Assembly (NCBI RefSeq): GCF_021130785.1
Contig: NC_060213.1
Location: forward strand, 117,867,001-117,931,000
Length of the DNA: 64,000 nucleotides
Origin: Homalodisca vitripennis
Taxonomy: Eukaryota; Arthropoda; Insecta; Hemiptera; Cicadellidae
Direction: 5' to 3'
Shown: one piece after another, positions 32,501 through 45,799 of the stretch
Position numbering within the stretch: position 1 is the stretch's first letter
How the letters are laid out: every line of letters begins with the position of its first letter
The notes under the pieces: model-generated
What the model saw: the letters and a program-made list of their open reading frames with translations, nothing else
Told to the model about the DNA's origin: nothing
Database searches by the model: none
Translations under genes and position numbers: made by a program

Positions 32501-33430
32501 TATTATCTGGATATTTTCGTAATCTGTGTTCAGCAGCAGTTGCATAAAAAGTTGAAATAAGAAGTGCTGTCATTATAAAGCTTATTCTTCACACTATACA
32601 ATAAATATATATACATTTAAAATAATGAATAAATTAATGGATCATATTGGTTTTCTGTCATAAAGCAATGTTTATATAAATTGTTGATTACATTTAACAG
32701 ACTTTTTTTTAAATTATAATATTTTTTGGCTCTAGTGTAGCTTTGGAGAACAAGCTGGTACTTTTACTAAACGTAGAGACCAATGTCGCGTAATATAGAG
32801 GGATTATATGAATTCATAAAAGAGACTCTAAGAATGCACATATAGATTTTAGTACAATCGGTAGAATAGTTTACGCGTGAAAGCGTAAACAATTTCACTT
32901 TCGCATTGATAATATTATTAATACTTTCAAATATCGACACGATTTAATTTGATTTCATAGCAATTTGCGTATTGCAATTACTTTCACGACTAAATTTCAG
33001 AGGATTTTCTCCGATAATGTATATATACATTTATTTATACTTTACAGGATTTTAGCAAATTAATTAGCGTAGTTTTAATAGATGCAGACTAAACTCTGTA
33101 CAGAGCCATTAATAGCCAATACTTGAATGAGTTAATTACTTAGTCTTAATAAAATAAACTTTCAAGGTGGCTGCCTTTCGCATTTGTGTAAACATTGTAA
33201 CTCATCTATCTCCCAATAAAGATCAATAATTAGTTACAATTTCTTTTAAATTGTGAGTAGATGTAAAGAACGTTCATTCTTTACTTTTAAAATCTGTCTA
33301 CATGTCTAGAAAGTGTAGAGAAGAAATGATTATATATTTGTTATTATACATCTTAGAGCAGAAAATTGGTTTTAGCATTCTTAGGTCATTTGCAATTATG
33401 TTTCTACTTACGTGTTTTATCATTTTTTGC
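29600..33430. other. AT-rich gene-poor stretch
   Basis: No solid gene. On minus, 31300-31400 has a coding-like stretch (SWSKAYQLGMQLCEQYLYM) ending at a donor-like CAG|GTACTT, but the acceptor side is unclear, so it is only a possible exon. The other open frames are short AT-rich noise. Confidence 0.35.
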
Positions 33431-33431
33431 A

Positions 33432-33544
33432 GAATTCCTAGGTAGTGGTTCCATAGTTTTGAGTATTATACATAATTATAGATGTAATAGTGAGCACAAA
33501 AGTGCATTATATTTAAATCCATTCAGCATTTGCAAATACATTGG
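33432..33544 (+). CDS. Weak candidate host exon
   Basis: An acceptor with a strong T tract (TCATTTTTTGCAG) and a consensus donor (TTGG|GTAAGTAC) bracket 113 nt. These are open in only one phase, reading 'FLGSGSIVLSIIHNYRC' and 'FSICKYIG'. The frame continues open upstream of the acceptor, so coding value is uncertain. No family is recognised. Confidence 0.22.
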
Positions 33545-33699
33545 GTAAGTACAATAAGTAGTCTTAACCAATAAAAAGTTTGGGATACTATTTGTCTAAA
33601 TTTATAATATATTAATTAAAAAATTATAATACCTTAAGAATCATTTAAAAATGCTAATTTACAAAATAATAATATTTCACTTAGTAATACGAGCCAGGA

Positions 33700-33850
33700 G
33701 TGACTGCAGCCGAATATCACACTCAAAAAGAAGTGTCCCTCAGGGATCTATTCTAGATCCAATTCTCTTTTTTTACGTACATAATATTCATGTATCAGTT
33801 GTGAATTGAAAAATAATTCAATATACCGGTAATTCGACTCTCGTAATCAT
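33700..33850 (+). pseudogene. LINE reverse transcriptase palm fragment
   Basis: 'SVPQGSILDPILFFYVHNIH' matches RT block 4 (GVPQGSILGPILFLLYVND), and a mutated 'QYTGNSTLVI' stands where YADDSTL is expected. It is a short isolated relic with no ends visible. Confidence 0.6.
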
Positions 33851-34207
33851 CTTCGCCATTAGTGACGTTTGCAGAATATTTAAAAATTAGTTTTACCATG
33901 AACACAAATTGCGAATAAGTTAAATGGTTTCTCAATTGAATATACCTTTAATTTATTATTAGGCTCTTGGAAAATCGGTCCTGTCTAAAATTAATTTAGG
34001 TTTCCCTAAATTTTCTACCACCTGAAAAAGGCGGATCAGAATAAGTCATTACGAGTTTATGTAATTATTTATAGTCTAAATAAACCTTCTTTTATGATAA
34101 TTATATATAGTGATTTATAATTCGACTACTCAAGCGTCTACTCAAAGGTTGATTCACGCACCCCCGTTTGCGAAAACTTACAACATTTCTTCCCTGTGCA
34201 ACTAGTA

Positions 34208-35425
34208 CAGTATTAACCATAATAAACAGTACTGAAACTGAATTAGCTGTAGTTGGCTTCACGATAATTGCACTTGCGGGTTGGCCAAGCTTGTCATAAA
34301 CTGCATTAGGGTTTCAGGAACATTTCCACAAACACCCGCCTAGTAATGTTGTCATTATTAGTATTGTTGAAACATTTTGAAGAACAGATAGTGTTTTGAC
34401 ACAGCGAAAGGACTTTTCAGGTCGCCCAACTACGATCCGTACAAATGAAGACCACGGAACAGTGTTGTAGCAAGTGTTACAATTACCGAAAAGGAGCCTA
34501 ATGCGAGCTTATAAATATTAGCAATAGGTCAATGCGAAGAATATTTAAAAAACTGGTGGTTTTCCCTACACGATACAAACTAGAAAACCTTTGAACTGTA
34601 GAAAAAAACTAGCCAGAGTTCAGTACTGTGCTTGAATGTTAGCAATATGCTATGCAGAACCTGAGTTTCTGAGTGATGTATGATTTACAGATGAATGTTA
34701 TGTGCACCTTAATAGTTTCATAAACAAGCAGACAACACGTTTCCTTGGATTTGGACGTCCTGACATTGTTGTAGAGAGGCCACAGCATAGTAAGCGTGTA
34801 ACCATTTGGTACGCTGTGTCTGGGAGGGGTATAGTGGGACCATACTTTTTTGAAGGCAACAATGGAGAAACTCTCACTGTAAATCAGTATCGATATTGAG
34901 CTGTTCTTGACCGTGAGCGACCTCAGGAGATTTTGTCGTGCACGAAACCTGCCGTTAAATTCACAGTGCGTCCAGCAAGATGGTGCAACCAGTCACACTG
35001 CCGTTAACAACTTTGATTTCCTCCAACAAACCTTTGGCAACAGTCTCATCTCCTTTAGAACACACTTTCCTTACACAGCCCACTCCCCCGATCTTACAAC
35101 ACCGGACAACTACGTCTGGGGAATGTTGAAAGAAAACATTTTCAGCTAGAGCCCACCATCTACCATCGTTCGACTCAAAGAAAAATTAACCATGTATATT
35201 AGGAGAATGGAACAACCCCTATTCATAAAAATAGTGCAAAACCTACAAGAACGGTACGAGTGTTGCGTCAAACCGGACGGTGGTCACATTGGACATGTTA
35301 ATACTCGAGTTTAACCGATTTTGCTTCTTTGACTTGTATTTATAGGTAAAATCTATATGTAATGTTACTGTGTTCACCATAATAAAATATTACCACTTCA
35401 GTACTGTTTATTTTGGCTAATACTG
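34208..35425 (+). mobile_element. Mariner-like element with TIRs and TA duplication
   Basis: Terminal inverted repeats of 29 bp (34208-34236 and 35397-35425, two mismatches) start CAGTATTA. TA dinucleotides flank both ends (34206-34207 and 35426-35427), as expected for Tc1/mariner-type insertion. The total length is 1218 bp. The transposase inside is broken. Confidence 0.85.
34690..35150 (+). pseudogene. Transposase remnant inside mariner-like element
   Basis: Open pieces give 'RFLGFGRPDIVVERPQHSK' then 'VTIWYAVSGRGIVGPYFFEG' in one frame, and 'QQDGATSHTA' and 'HSPDLTTPDNYVWGMLK' in another. This is the order of the DDE_3-type catalytic domain. The first acidic block is visible just before as 'FTDECYV'. 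Stops and frame changes separate the blocks. The N-terminal helix-turn-helix region at 34350-34600 is too decayed to read. It is the same broad family as the relic at 28.6-29.6 kb, but not a recent sister copy. Confidence 0.7.
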
Positions 35426-35429
35426 TATT

Positions 35430-36685
35430 AATATACAAGTATATTTGTCCCATTATTGAGATTATAGTGCAGCTGTTCTAAATAAAAACCTAAAAGAATA
35501 ATAAGTGCACGTAAACCGCCATAATTCTTTCAAAATTTAATTCCAGATAACAGTGCAAAGATATTTTCAGACATATTCTTTAATACGAGCTGGTCCATGA
35601 CATGGGTCACTAATACAAGAAAAGAGCCAGGGAGAACTTTCGAAATAAACAGAGAACGACGCTATTTGAACAGTTGCCATCTCAGCTTTTCGTGAAACTA
35701 AGAAACTAATCTTATCTTCATGAGGCTGTTACTTTCTAAACAGTCCCATTCAATAAATTTTGTCTTGATCAAATAAACAACACTTTCTGGTGTCAAAATG
35801 TTTCTACACTGTTGCAAAAACTTTGTTAACCAGATTGCCTTTTACAAACATAAGGACTTCCAATTATTGTATCTTTGTCATTTACCCTTCATTTTAAAAT
35901 CATTAATTTTTAGTTCAAAATCAATGTAAGCCTATAAGGCCCATAAACCCTCCTACTGGATTATCAGAAATGAAATTTAAAACAATGCTACAGATGACTT
36001 TACAGGTTGCGTAGCGCATACAAAACAATCATATTTAATCCTACCGCAATCACGGAAAGCGTATAATTTTCGTGGAGTTCAAAATGGGTGGGTATCAAAA
36101 GGAACATAAATATGAAATAGCAATTTTCCTCAGATTATACTTTCTTCAACTTGACATACTTAACATATAAATAATAGCCGCAACTTTCAGTGTAGGAAAT
36201 ATGTAATCTGAGAAAATGATCTTTTAATATGTTTAGCCTTTTGATATTCTTCCATTTCTACCTTCACTAACATTAAACTGATTTACAATAAATATCTTTC
36301 TTAGGAAAGTTTCATATAATAGTTTCAAGATAGAGCAGGTGATATCTATGATTTATCTCTTGTATTGTAGAATAATCAAATATTTCAACTGATCGTACAC
36401 ATTCCAGGTATACTCCAGGTATTCTGTGCAATCAGAAGCCGTAAATTTTATACCGTAAGCATTCCAGAGCGCTAAAAAGCTGTAAATATAGGAAAGGTGT
36501 ACATGTGTTTGCCATTGCGATACAAAACCACGCACCGACAAATTGAAACACCGCCCTAAGGGAACAGCGTTTTCTGTTTCTACCACCTACACCGAAACTA
36601 AAAAATTGGTGTAGCCTATGTGTTTTAACAGCATAAAAGTAAATATTATAAAAAATGTGATTTGAGACATTTTCCATCGTCTTAT
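35430..36685. other. AT-rich intergenic sequence
   Basis: No recognisable feature; the minus-strand frames at 36353-36677 overlap each other and look spurious. Confidence 0.4.
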
Positions 36686-36689
36686 GTTA

Positions 36690-38170
36690 CAAAATCTATA
36701 ATAACTATTCTGTATATACCGGAAGTTATTTCTCCGGTATTGTCTTACATTATAAATCTGAGTTTTTCGGAGGAAGTTTTTCCAGAAATTTTAAAAAGCA
36801 GTGTTGTTGTTCCTATTTTCAAAAAAAGCTTTAGTAAAAAATTAGATAATCTAAGACCTATCAGCTTGTTGTCAGTTTTCTCCAAAATAATCGAAAAACT
36901 TATGAAAAATCGGCTCATAAATTATCTTGATAATAAAAATTATTTTAGCAGTAGACAATACGGTTTTAGGAAAGGGAAGTCCACCGAGGATGCTCTTGTT
37001 GAGGTTACGGACTACATTTACACAAACCTTAATGAAGGAAACAAGTCCACCGGTTTATTTATAGATTTCAAAAAGCATTTGACTTGGTTAATCACAAAAT
37101 ACTATTACTGAAACTAGATGCACTGGGAGTAAGAGGAATAGCCATAAATTGGTTTAATAGTTGTCTACAAGGCAGAACCCTACAAGTACAAATTAAAAAT
37201 AGTTTTAGTTCACACCTTTCTGTGAAATCAGGTGTGCCGCAAGGCTCTGTCCTGTCGGCTACTCTGTTTTTGATTTTTATTAATGACCTTTTAGGGTCTA
37301 ATTTTAATGGCGTCCCTAGCGCGTTCGCGGACGATATTGCTCTGTTTTATTCTGAAAAAAATATTTTACCGCTCTGGAGACAAATAACAGAGGACCTGGC
37401 AATTTTAAGAATCTGGTGCGATAGTAATAAAATGGAAATAAATGTTAGCAAAACTAAATATATAAATTTTGATTTTAGAAGTTTTCATTTCCAATCTGAG
37501 CTGAAATACCACATCCTACTGTCCTGTAACTAATTATTGTAACTGTCTAAGTATAGGGAAAGTAGACAGCTTCAAATATCTTGGAGTATTTTTAGATACA
37601 AAACTAACTTGGGAAAATCATATTAATTATTTATATAAAAAAATTAAAATCATCATTACGAAAATTTTATTTTTAAAAAAAAATATTTGTGGTGAAAAGC
37701 TATTGAGAACACTATATTTTGCACTAGTCGTCTCTAGGCTGCAGTATGCGATACAATGCTGGGGAGGAACTTTTAAATATAAAATAACAAAAATACGTGT
37801 TATTCAGAACCATTTTTTAAGAATAATTTTACAAAAAACGGAAGCGTGAAAGTTCTTTTCCCCTATACTGTCAGCTAAGATTATTACCTTTACAACATCT
37901 TTTTGTGTTTAAGGTGCTAAGGTTCTTCTATTTAAGAAGTGGTAATACAGGCACAATCCGTTTAATGTATAGAACGAGAAACTTAGTACAAAACTATTTT
38001 AGAACGCCTAAAGTAAAGAAATCGTTGTTTAGACATTCTTTTAAATATGTTGGGCCGAAATAATTTAATCAACTGCCTTATGAAGTTAAAGACTGTAGCA
38101 CAGTAAAATTGTTTAGTATTAAGTTAAAAAATGGTTATTTGAAAATAGTAATATCAGTTTCTTAAACAAT
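36690..38170 (+). mobile_element. 5'-truncated LINE, reverse transcriptase with frameshifts
   Basis: The frame from about 36700 has 'VVVPIFKK', 'LRPISLLSVFSKIIEKL' and 'YGFRKGKSTEDAL'. A one-base shift near 37075 interrupts the catalytic A block. The next frame gives 'SGVPQGSVLSATLFLIFIND' and 'FADDIALFYS' (catalytic FADD). It then breaks near 37530 and continues as 'FKYLGVFLDTKLTWENHI' and 'LQYAIQCWGG'. The order matches Jockey/CR1-group LINEs. Endonuclease and ORF1 are missing. After 38170 there is an AT-rich 3' UTR-like stretch. The copy is inactive. Confidence 0.8.
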
Positions 38171-38174
38171 ATTC

Positions 38175-38596
38175 TTGTATAATTATTTATTGTATGTTGG
38201 CTTATTTATTGGTTTCTCGTCGTTATATTTATTTTGTTAAACTGTGTATTTATTTATTACCTCATTATTATATTATTTATTTGTATATGTGTATTATATT
38301 TTTTTCTATATTTGTTGCTGTTAAATGTTTGTTTCCTTAATATAGTAACAAGACAAAGTTTTAATATCTAATCAATCGAAAGTACATTAGTCAAATAAGG
38401 CAAATTGTATTGATAAGATTAAGTACAGTGATTAGCAGGCGGTATGAAGTGGCAGTCTATAAAGAAGAGTTTGGACTCTCGCTAATAAACATTATTTTTC
38501 TATTATTGCGCTGCCACACTGCTGGATGAAGTGCAGTGTATATTCCTAGAATGTAGATTGTTGTTAAACTGTATTTTTGTGGAGGAATAAACTCAT

Positions 38597-38598
<2 letters not shown>
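38175..38598. other. AT-rich spacer, possible LINE 3' UTR
   Basis: T-rich sequence after the LINE coding remains, without genes. Confidence 0.3.

Positions 38599-38601
<3 letters not shown>

Positions 38602-38657
<56 letters not shown>
38602..38657. repeat. (AT)n microsatellite at Helitron 5' end
   Basis: About 28 AT units run directly into the Helitron 5' sequence. Confidence 0.95.
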
Positions 38658-38662
<5 letters not shown>

Positions 38663-39213
38663 AAGTCGTGTTAGTTACACTATTTATAACTCAAGAACGG
38701 CTGAACCGATTTGGCTGAAAATTGGTAGGGAGGTAGCTAAGAACTGGGAGAAACACATAGGATACTTTTTATCCCGTTCCCGATTCAGGATTCCGCCCCA
38801 CTGGTCTCTAAAAGTTACGGAAATACCCGTAAGAAATGCATTACAGCAAACATATGTTATTAAGTGAAAGGGCCTGTTCAAATTGAATCAGCTGTTCTTT
38901 GTAAACATATATAATGCAACAAAAGAAATATATGTTTATATCATTTAATTACCATTTTAAATTTCTGTACATTTATAGTTTTAAAGCATAGAGTAAGCTT
39001 AAGAGAAACAGCAAATTTTGTTTCAACTGTTCCTGCAATCACTGTTAAGCATAGACTTTACTATCCAGATAATACAAATCAAATTTTAATTTTTTACAAT
39101 TCAAAGCAGTTATCTCTGCATCTCCAAGTCAGATACGTACATTATTTGCTATCGTCATTTCGACATGCTTTCCATCGAACCCATCTAACCTGTGGCACAA
39201 ATACAAGGATAAT

Positions 39214-40740
39214 ATGGCAGAAGATATTTTACATCAAATTCGTGTCAGTTCAATAAATTACGATCTTGAAATGAATGAGGAGATACACAATCGGGCCTTG
39301 CTCTTGATCGAAGACATGAGTTATCACATGTGTGGTAGTTTATTAGTCAGGTTAGGAATGCCAGCGCCAAATCGTAAAACGAATGACGCATTTAATCGAG
39401 AATTGGAATGGGAACGTGAATATGATCACCAGGAATTAGATTTAGTAGTTCAAACAAATGTGCCCCTGATGAACCCCTAACAAAAGGAAGTTTATGATAC
39501 ATTAATGAAGGCAATTGATGATGGAAACGGTGGTTTATATTTACATGGTGGAACTGGTAAGACATTCCTCATGTCAGTAGTTTTAGCCACTGTTCGTGCA
39601 AGATCCAACATTGCAGTTTCAGTTGCTTCTTCTGGAATAGCAGCCAAATTGCTAGAAGGATGTCGTACGGCACATTCTGCATTAAAATTGCCGTTAAATC
39701 TTCAATATATTGAAGAACCAACGTGCAACATTACAAAGCGCTCCGCTATGGCGAAAGTTTTATCAGAATCGAAGATCATCATCTGGGACGAATGCACAAT
39801 AGCGCATAAACGTGCATTGGAAGCAGTTAACCTAACATTGCAAGATCTATGTAATGACTCAAAATGTTTTGGAGGCGCAACTATTTTACTGTCTGGCGAT
39901 TTCCGCCAAACATTGCCAGTAATTCCCAGATCGACTGCTGCCGACAAAATAAACGCTTGCCTCAAATCATCGAATCTACGGTGCTATGTTAGGAAACTTC
40001 AGCTGACAACAAACATGAGAGTTGCATTGTTGAACGATACATCTGCTGAAGATTTCTCTGAGTAATTGTTGACTATCGGTAATGGTCGAGTACCTGTCGA
40101 CGAATCGAGCGGATTGATTTAATTTCCTCGGAATATCTGTAACTTTGTCTCATCGAAAGACGAACTCATCAACAAAGTATTCCCAAACATCATTACTAAC
40201 CTCAAAAATAATGAATGGTTGAGTGAGCGAGCAATTTTGGCAGCTAAGAATAAAGATGTAGATGACTTAAACTACATAATTCAGAATGAGATCATTGGTA
40301 CACTGCATTCTTTCAAATCTGTTGACTGTGTAACAAATAAAGATGATGCCACCAACTATCCAATTGAATGTTTAAACTCCTTGGATGTACGTGGCACAAT
40401 TTACAACTAAATATTGGTTCTGTAACAATTATGCTTCGAAACTTATACCAACCAAAACTGTGCAACGGAACAAGTTTGGTGGTAAGTAAATTGATGAACA
40501 ATTTGATTTACACCACAATACTCAAAGGTGAGGAAATTCTCATTCCGAGGATCCCGATGATCCCACCCAACATGCCATTTGAGTTTAAACGGTTTCAATT
40601 TCCGATCCGTAATGACTGTAAATAAGTCACAAGGCCAATCGTTGAAAGTTTGTGGTTCAATCTCAGACATCCATGTTTTTCCCATGGCCAATTAAATGTG
40701 GCATGTCCACGGGTCGGAAGACCATCCGCGTTATTTGTTT
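39214..40740 (+). pseudogene. Helitron Pif1-like helicase, broken
   Basis: The first piece (39214-39480) ends at a stop inside 'PLMNP', where the family normally reads through into 'QKEVYD'. The main piece (39505-40065) has Walker A (GGTGKTFL), motif II (IIIWDECTIAHK) and motif III (LSGDFRQTLPVIPRS). A third piece (40219-40410) has 'AILAAKNKDVDDLNYIIQ', and 'NKSQGQSLK' (motif VI region) appears near 40620. Stops and frame changes lie between. This is the SF1B helicase of Helitrons, without its HUH replicase. Confidence 0.85.
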
Positions 40741-40922
40741 TCGCGCCTAATAAAAAAAACAAAAAATGTAGTTTATCACAAGGTGCTACAATAAATGGCA
40801 AATAAAGAATCATTGAATAATTATATTTTTTTATTTACAATTATCCTAATTTAAAAAGTAAAAAATGTGATCATGTGATATTGCCTTTAATTAAGGCGGG
40901 ACAAAGTTCGCCGGGTCAGCTA

Positions 40923-40923
<1 letters not shown>

Positions 40924-40985
<62 letters not shown>
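40924..40985. repeat. (TA)n microsatellite at Helitron 3' end
   Basis: About 31 TA units immediately follow the Helitron CTAG terminus, mirroring the tract at its 5' end. Confidence 0.95.
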
Positions 40986-40986
<1 letters not shown>

Positions 40987-40989
40987 GAG

Positions 40990-43900
40990 ATATATGACTA
41001 ATCACCGAAATCCTATTATCGTTTTAAACCTTCCGTCGTAAAAATATCTTGGAATATATATTATATTTCATCATGATTTTTAACCCTACTATCTTTTTTT
41101 ATTATTAGGAGAAATGTCGTTATGAAAATGCGTGAAAATCAATCATGAATCTTCATGTTTAATCGTTCTGAATTCTTTTAAAAGCTATAAGACATGTTGT
41201 TTTCTACGTTAATTTACGTTTCTAAATGGTTTTTTATGAGAGGAGAAAGAACATTTGTTAAGTTACGTTATGAAATATTACTTGGCTCGGAACTAAAATT
41301 ACCACTAAATATTGAATAAGTCGTGTCTTACGATTATACTGATACTTAATTTACACAGATTACAATGGTCAAACAGTTAAAATCTTTGTTAGTTTTCAAT
41401 TTTTTCAGATTAAAGTATATGCTTATTACATATAAAATTCGTATATTTATTGAATTTTATATGTGAGTTTTTGTATATGTAATAGAGGAAACTGGAAGCT
41501 ATTAAGTACTTAGTCAATTAATAAATACAATCATGTTTTTATATCTTGGATACTGCAAAAATAAGTAATCGAAATTATACATGAATTAAGTATAAATCTG
41601 ATGAAGGTTGATGTAACCGATTGAGCTATTTTTGGACGACAATTAAACTAATTTTACCTTATGACGTCAAATATTTGTATAAGCTACAACTTATTTAGTA
41701 GCCAGTGAAACAAGTCTGACAACATGATTGGCGATTTATATTTCGTTTTTTATTCGCATTCTTGAAGGGTAGTAGTTAATATTTAATGACATTTATTCAC
41801 ATTAGTAACAATAACAATTTTTTATTATTGTTTTGACCGTACCTAATCACATTTAAAATTATTGTCTGTTCATTTTATTTGCCTAAAATAAATATATTAT
41901 AATATACTGTATCGAACTTTAGAGGAACGAATCTTTTTTACCATATGACAGTTTTATAAATTCATTCCTTTTTAAGGGAAGAAACTATATTTGGGATCAG
42001 AATAACTGTAATGTTATTTTAAACTATGCTACGTATAAAAGTACAACTTAATTTTTAATATCCCTTCTGGCACAGGCTATAGTAAGGTAGGTTTCACTCG
42101 TGTTTATCAATCAGAGGTATCAAAATAAGTAAAATACCTATAAATAAACCAACTATGTCATTAAGAATGTTTCTGATCACCTTTAAGTAGTTTTTAATGA
42201 GTATTGTGATTGACTTACTTTGCTGTAAACCGCTAACGGAAATTGCCTAACGCTTAATCTGGTGGTGACATGTGACCTAAATACTTTAATAACATCAACA
42301 TATTCTACCCTCATGTTTACTAGATTGAGTTGTTAATCATTTATTGTAAAGGCTCGGAGTGAAGTTACTCGGTTGTTTGTTACATTGTTGTGCTTCGTTA
42401 TTAATTAATTTTAACAAAAAAATTAACTGTAAGTATTAAATATTTAAATTAAGGTACTTAAAATATCAAACGTTTTAAATCAATAACATTGTTTGCTAAA
42501 TCAGATTTTAATTTTATAGCAAACGTTAACAATAGTTTTTTTAAAATTATTTTTATTTTTGATATTTAGTTATAAAACATCAGTCTAGAATTATAAGGTT
42601 TTGTAATTACTGTTTTTTATCATTTACCTTAAAAATACATTTTGATTAATCAATACTCACTCAAACTGCATAAATTTATATGAAAAGTCATAAATATTTT
42701 GTGATCATCATTTAAAACGTTTACAAACATAAGATTACACCTTAAAGGAGTTGCATTTATAAAATCTTTTTGCTCAACTTAAAGGGCACATGACGATACT
42801 GAGAATTGGAAACTTACAGGTATGTAACATTATTTTTGTATCTGCTACCTGTTCACGACTGTGTAAGCAAGAGTTTCGTTTAAAGAATTTATTTAAGATT
42901 TGATATAAAGTAATTTATATTGAAAGATAAAATCGTGTTTTGTTTGAAGTTCAAATTATATCGAAATGAAAGGAAGCTGTTTGTAGAATTGTACAAACAC
43001 CAAATCGTATTATTGGCTAATAATGCGTGAAAACTACCAATTAATAGAGTCAACAAGAGTTATTACCCTATTGCAGCAAAGTAAAACTCTGGTATCTATG
43101 TGAGATATTGAAAATGAGTTACTAAGGTACACAATGGAAAATAGATTGTTTCGACGCAATCACGCTTTGAATATTATAATAGATAGATTAAGGGTTTATT
43201 CCATTTATCAAACTTAACATAATTGGGTACTTTGGTACTATCCGGAGGCCAAAGTAGACCTACCTATAATTTTATAAGTAGCGCTAGTCAGGTTTATTGC
43301 AAGAGCATTTTTCATAAATAAATCTGAACAGATAGCACACTTTAATCACTACCAAAACATATACATATATATATTTATTTATTTATTTTGTTTATCTAAT
43401 CACACTGCCAATATTTTAAAACTATAATTAGCCAAATCGGTCCAGGCGTTCTTAAGATTTTAGTCAGTATTAACAATGAAAGCGCAGAAAAATATAAGTT
43501 TTCGTATCATACAAACTTTTCTACTTTATATGATAAGCTAAATAAAATATATCATAACTAAGAACCTACTCAAGTTCATAATAAAGATATCCGTGAAAAT
43601 TCTTGAGTAGTTTATAAAATGCATAAACAGACCAACACAAAAAACTACTTTAAAAAAGTATGTATTGATATCAAAGTAAACGGTATGATGAGTTCTCATC
43701 ATATTCAATGATAACACAGAAATGGGAGTTACGAAAGTTTTAAGTTATGACTTTAATTTAACCTTAGCACTGAGCTGAAATTCCATAATGAATGTTTAAA
43801 AATAGTCTAATCTTATTAATTGGTTTTACATATCTGTAGGTGGTGGGGAATTATCAGTTGAGAACTACAGAGAAGCGCGCCAATCATTTATCGGTGCTGT

Positions 43901-45270
43901 CAATTAGTTTCCGCTGATAAAGTGGAAACCAATTAAGGTTGTAATTACAGTTTATCCGTATTTACCTTTTTTTAACATAATAACAGCTTGGACATACAAA
44001 TATGAGTCTAGGAAAACATTATTGAATGAAAATAAATGTTATGGCATAGTATTTCATACTAAACTAACATCCTGTAATTACCTTGATTATTAAAACTATC
44101 GTTCATTTAAAATTTTGAATGTAGATAACCAATTTCATACAGGTTACTATTAATTTATTATATTCGATTTAGTAAAAAAATGGTTTTGAAATACACCATA
44201 TAATGACATTATAAATTAATCAGTCAAGATAAAAATGCACCGATATATTAAAGTTCAACTAAATTACTTTCCATGTAAGAATTTAAGTTATAAATGCATC
44301 CAGAGTCACCATTCCTGGATGTATTTGACTAATAATAAGTTATTTCTGACGAATGACAAACCTAAACTTGGATATTAGAAGGAAAATTTATTGTTGACAT
44401 TATATTAGCTGGAGCCAGCGCGTACATAAGACCAAGAGAAGGGGTTACTTAGCTCGGAAGTGAAGACACCCGTTCCGCGCTCTGCTATGACAAACTTTGC
44501 GGGGTGGGAGTGGTTAACGTAATTCAGAAATAAGTTTAGAACCGTCTAAGTGAAATAAATTGAATACTTGATTGGGTAATATAGTTATTATAAGGTACGA
44601 TATTAGTTAAATTTTCTAGGTATACGATCATTCTTCCCATAATATGTGAGTGAACTTATTTTCAACTTTTAAAGTACCTTCATTAGATTATTATTCCATA
44701 TTATTTGAAAAATAAATCGTTTGTTTTGAAACACACGGAAATATTACATCAATTATTTAAATAATTCACAATGCCCCTGCATATAAACGTATGATCTTAT
44801 GGAACAATTGACTGTTGGTCATACCTCAAGTTAAACCCAGGTGCTATAGCGTAGTGTCAAACAAGTGATATTGTGTAGTTGAACGAGTTCAATCCCAACT
44901 TTAACCGAAGTTTGATCGAATCGCAATGTGTGCCAGTGAGACGTCACGTCGTGTTGGGAAGCCGGGGGTGGAGACTATCGACCACATATTTAACACTAGG
45001 TTAATCTTTTTTTAACTTGGTGTTATGCAACGGCAACTACTTTTTTATAAAGTTTTTTTCTTTAGAAATAATTTAGATTATTTAACTTACTATGAAAATT
45101 ATATGTCATTATGACGATCGTTTGTTGTTTTCTGCAAGTAAAAGAAGTGATGTCGGCGAGAAATAGAGCACTCTGTCCCTATCTACTTTGGTTATTACGA
45201 TATAAGTAGGTTTGCTTATGTTATCATAAATACGTTACCAGTAGTACCAACGTTAAGGATAACATTTAAG
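40990..45270. other. AT-rich gene-poor stretch
   Basis: No ORF, RNA or mobile element could be defended. Slightly GC-richer patches at 44400-44530 and 44880-44980 are unidentified. Confidence 0.4.
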
Positions 45271-45279
45271 AGCGCTCAC

Positions 45280-45600
45280 GTGATAAAATATGAGCTTGAA
45301 AATTTTTACTCTCTTGAGGGATGTTTTTCTTTTTTCTCTAGAAGTGCGGGGGGTGGCACCACCGAAACTGTTACGGATGGCGAGGGGCATTTCCGGTCGT
45401 TACTTCCCCGACATCGGATCACATCCCAGATAGTCCAAATTTTTCTGCGCCATCTTTTGGACCACCCGACACGTAATCTGAGATCGAGAAAGTGTCAATA
45501 TTAAATATCCCTGGCCATCACTGCGGGCTTCGGGAGCAACTTTGGCAACACCCCGCACTTCGATAGAATAAAGAAAAAATCCCTCTAGATAGTACCTAAA
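45280..45600. other. GC-richer unidentified segment
   Basis: The segment from about 45340 to 45560 stands out from its AT-rich surroundings. A 74-codon frame covers part of it, but it has no recognisable domain. It may be a fragment of an unrecognised repeat. Confidence 0.3.
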
Positions 45601-45707
45601 TTCAAGCTCAGATCACGTGCATGGTCGTAAATGTTGACTTTGACTTTTTATTTCTAATACGTAAGTACGAGTATGTATAGGCTAATAACAAATAACGATG
45701 CGGTGTA

Positions 45708-45775
45708 TGACCTTCACTGTAGCGTAAGTGCAAAGCTGAAACGAGAGGTCACAGGTTCGAGTCCCGGGGTGGTCA
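45708..45775 (+). repeat. Decayed tRNA-like sequence, possible SINE head
   Basis: TGACC...GGTCA ends could pair as an acceptor stem. TGTAGCGTAAGTGC resembles an A box and AGGTTCGAGTCCC a B box. At 68 nt with a poor T stem, it is too degraded for a working tRNA. It differs from the SINE family at 15.4 and 50.2 kb. Confidence 0.4.
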
Positions 45776-45799
45776 ATAAATATTGCGTAGAAAGAATCC

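Larger units (their letters stand above)
38600..40923 (+). mobile_element. Helitron, internally deleted
   Basis: The 5' part (38660 on) carries GAAAGTCGTGTTAGTTACAC and ACGGCTGAACCGATTTGGCT, sequence typical of insect Helitron 5' ends. The 3' end has a GGCG...CGCC hairpin then GGGTCAGCTAG, ending in CTAG at 40920-40923 followed by T, as expected for Helitrons inserting between A and T. It holds only the helicase C-terminal part; the Rep domain is missing. The exact 5' base is hidden in the (AT)n tract. Confidence 0.8.

Noticed and set aside
36353..36677. Two overlapping minus-strand frames
   Set aside because: They overlap each other in different frames, lack domains and have AT-driven composition.
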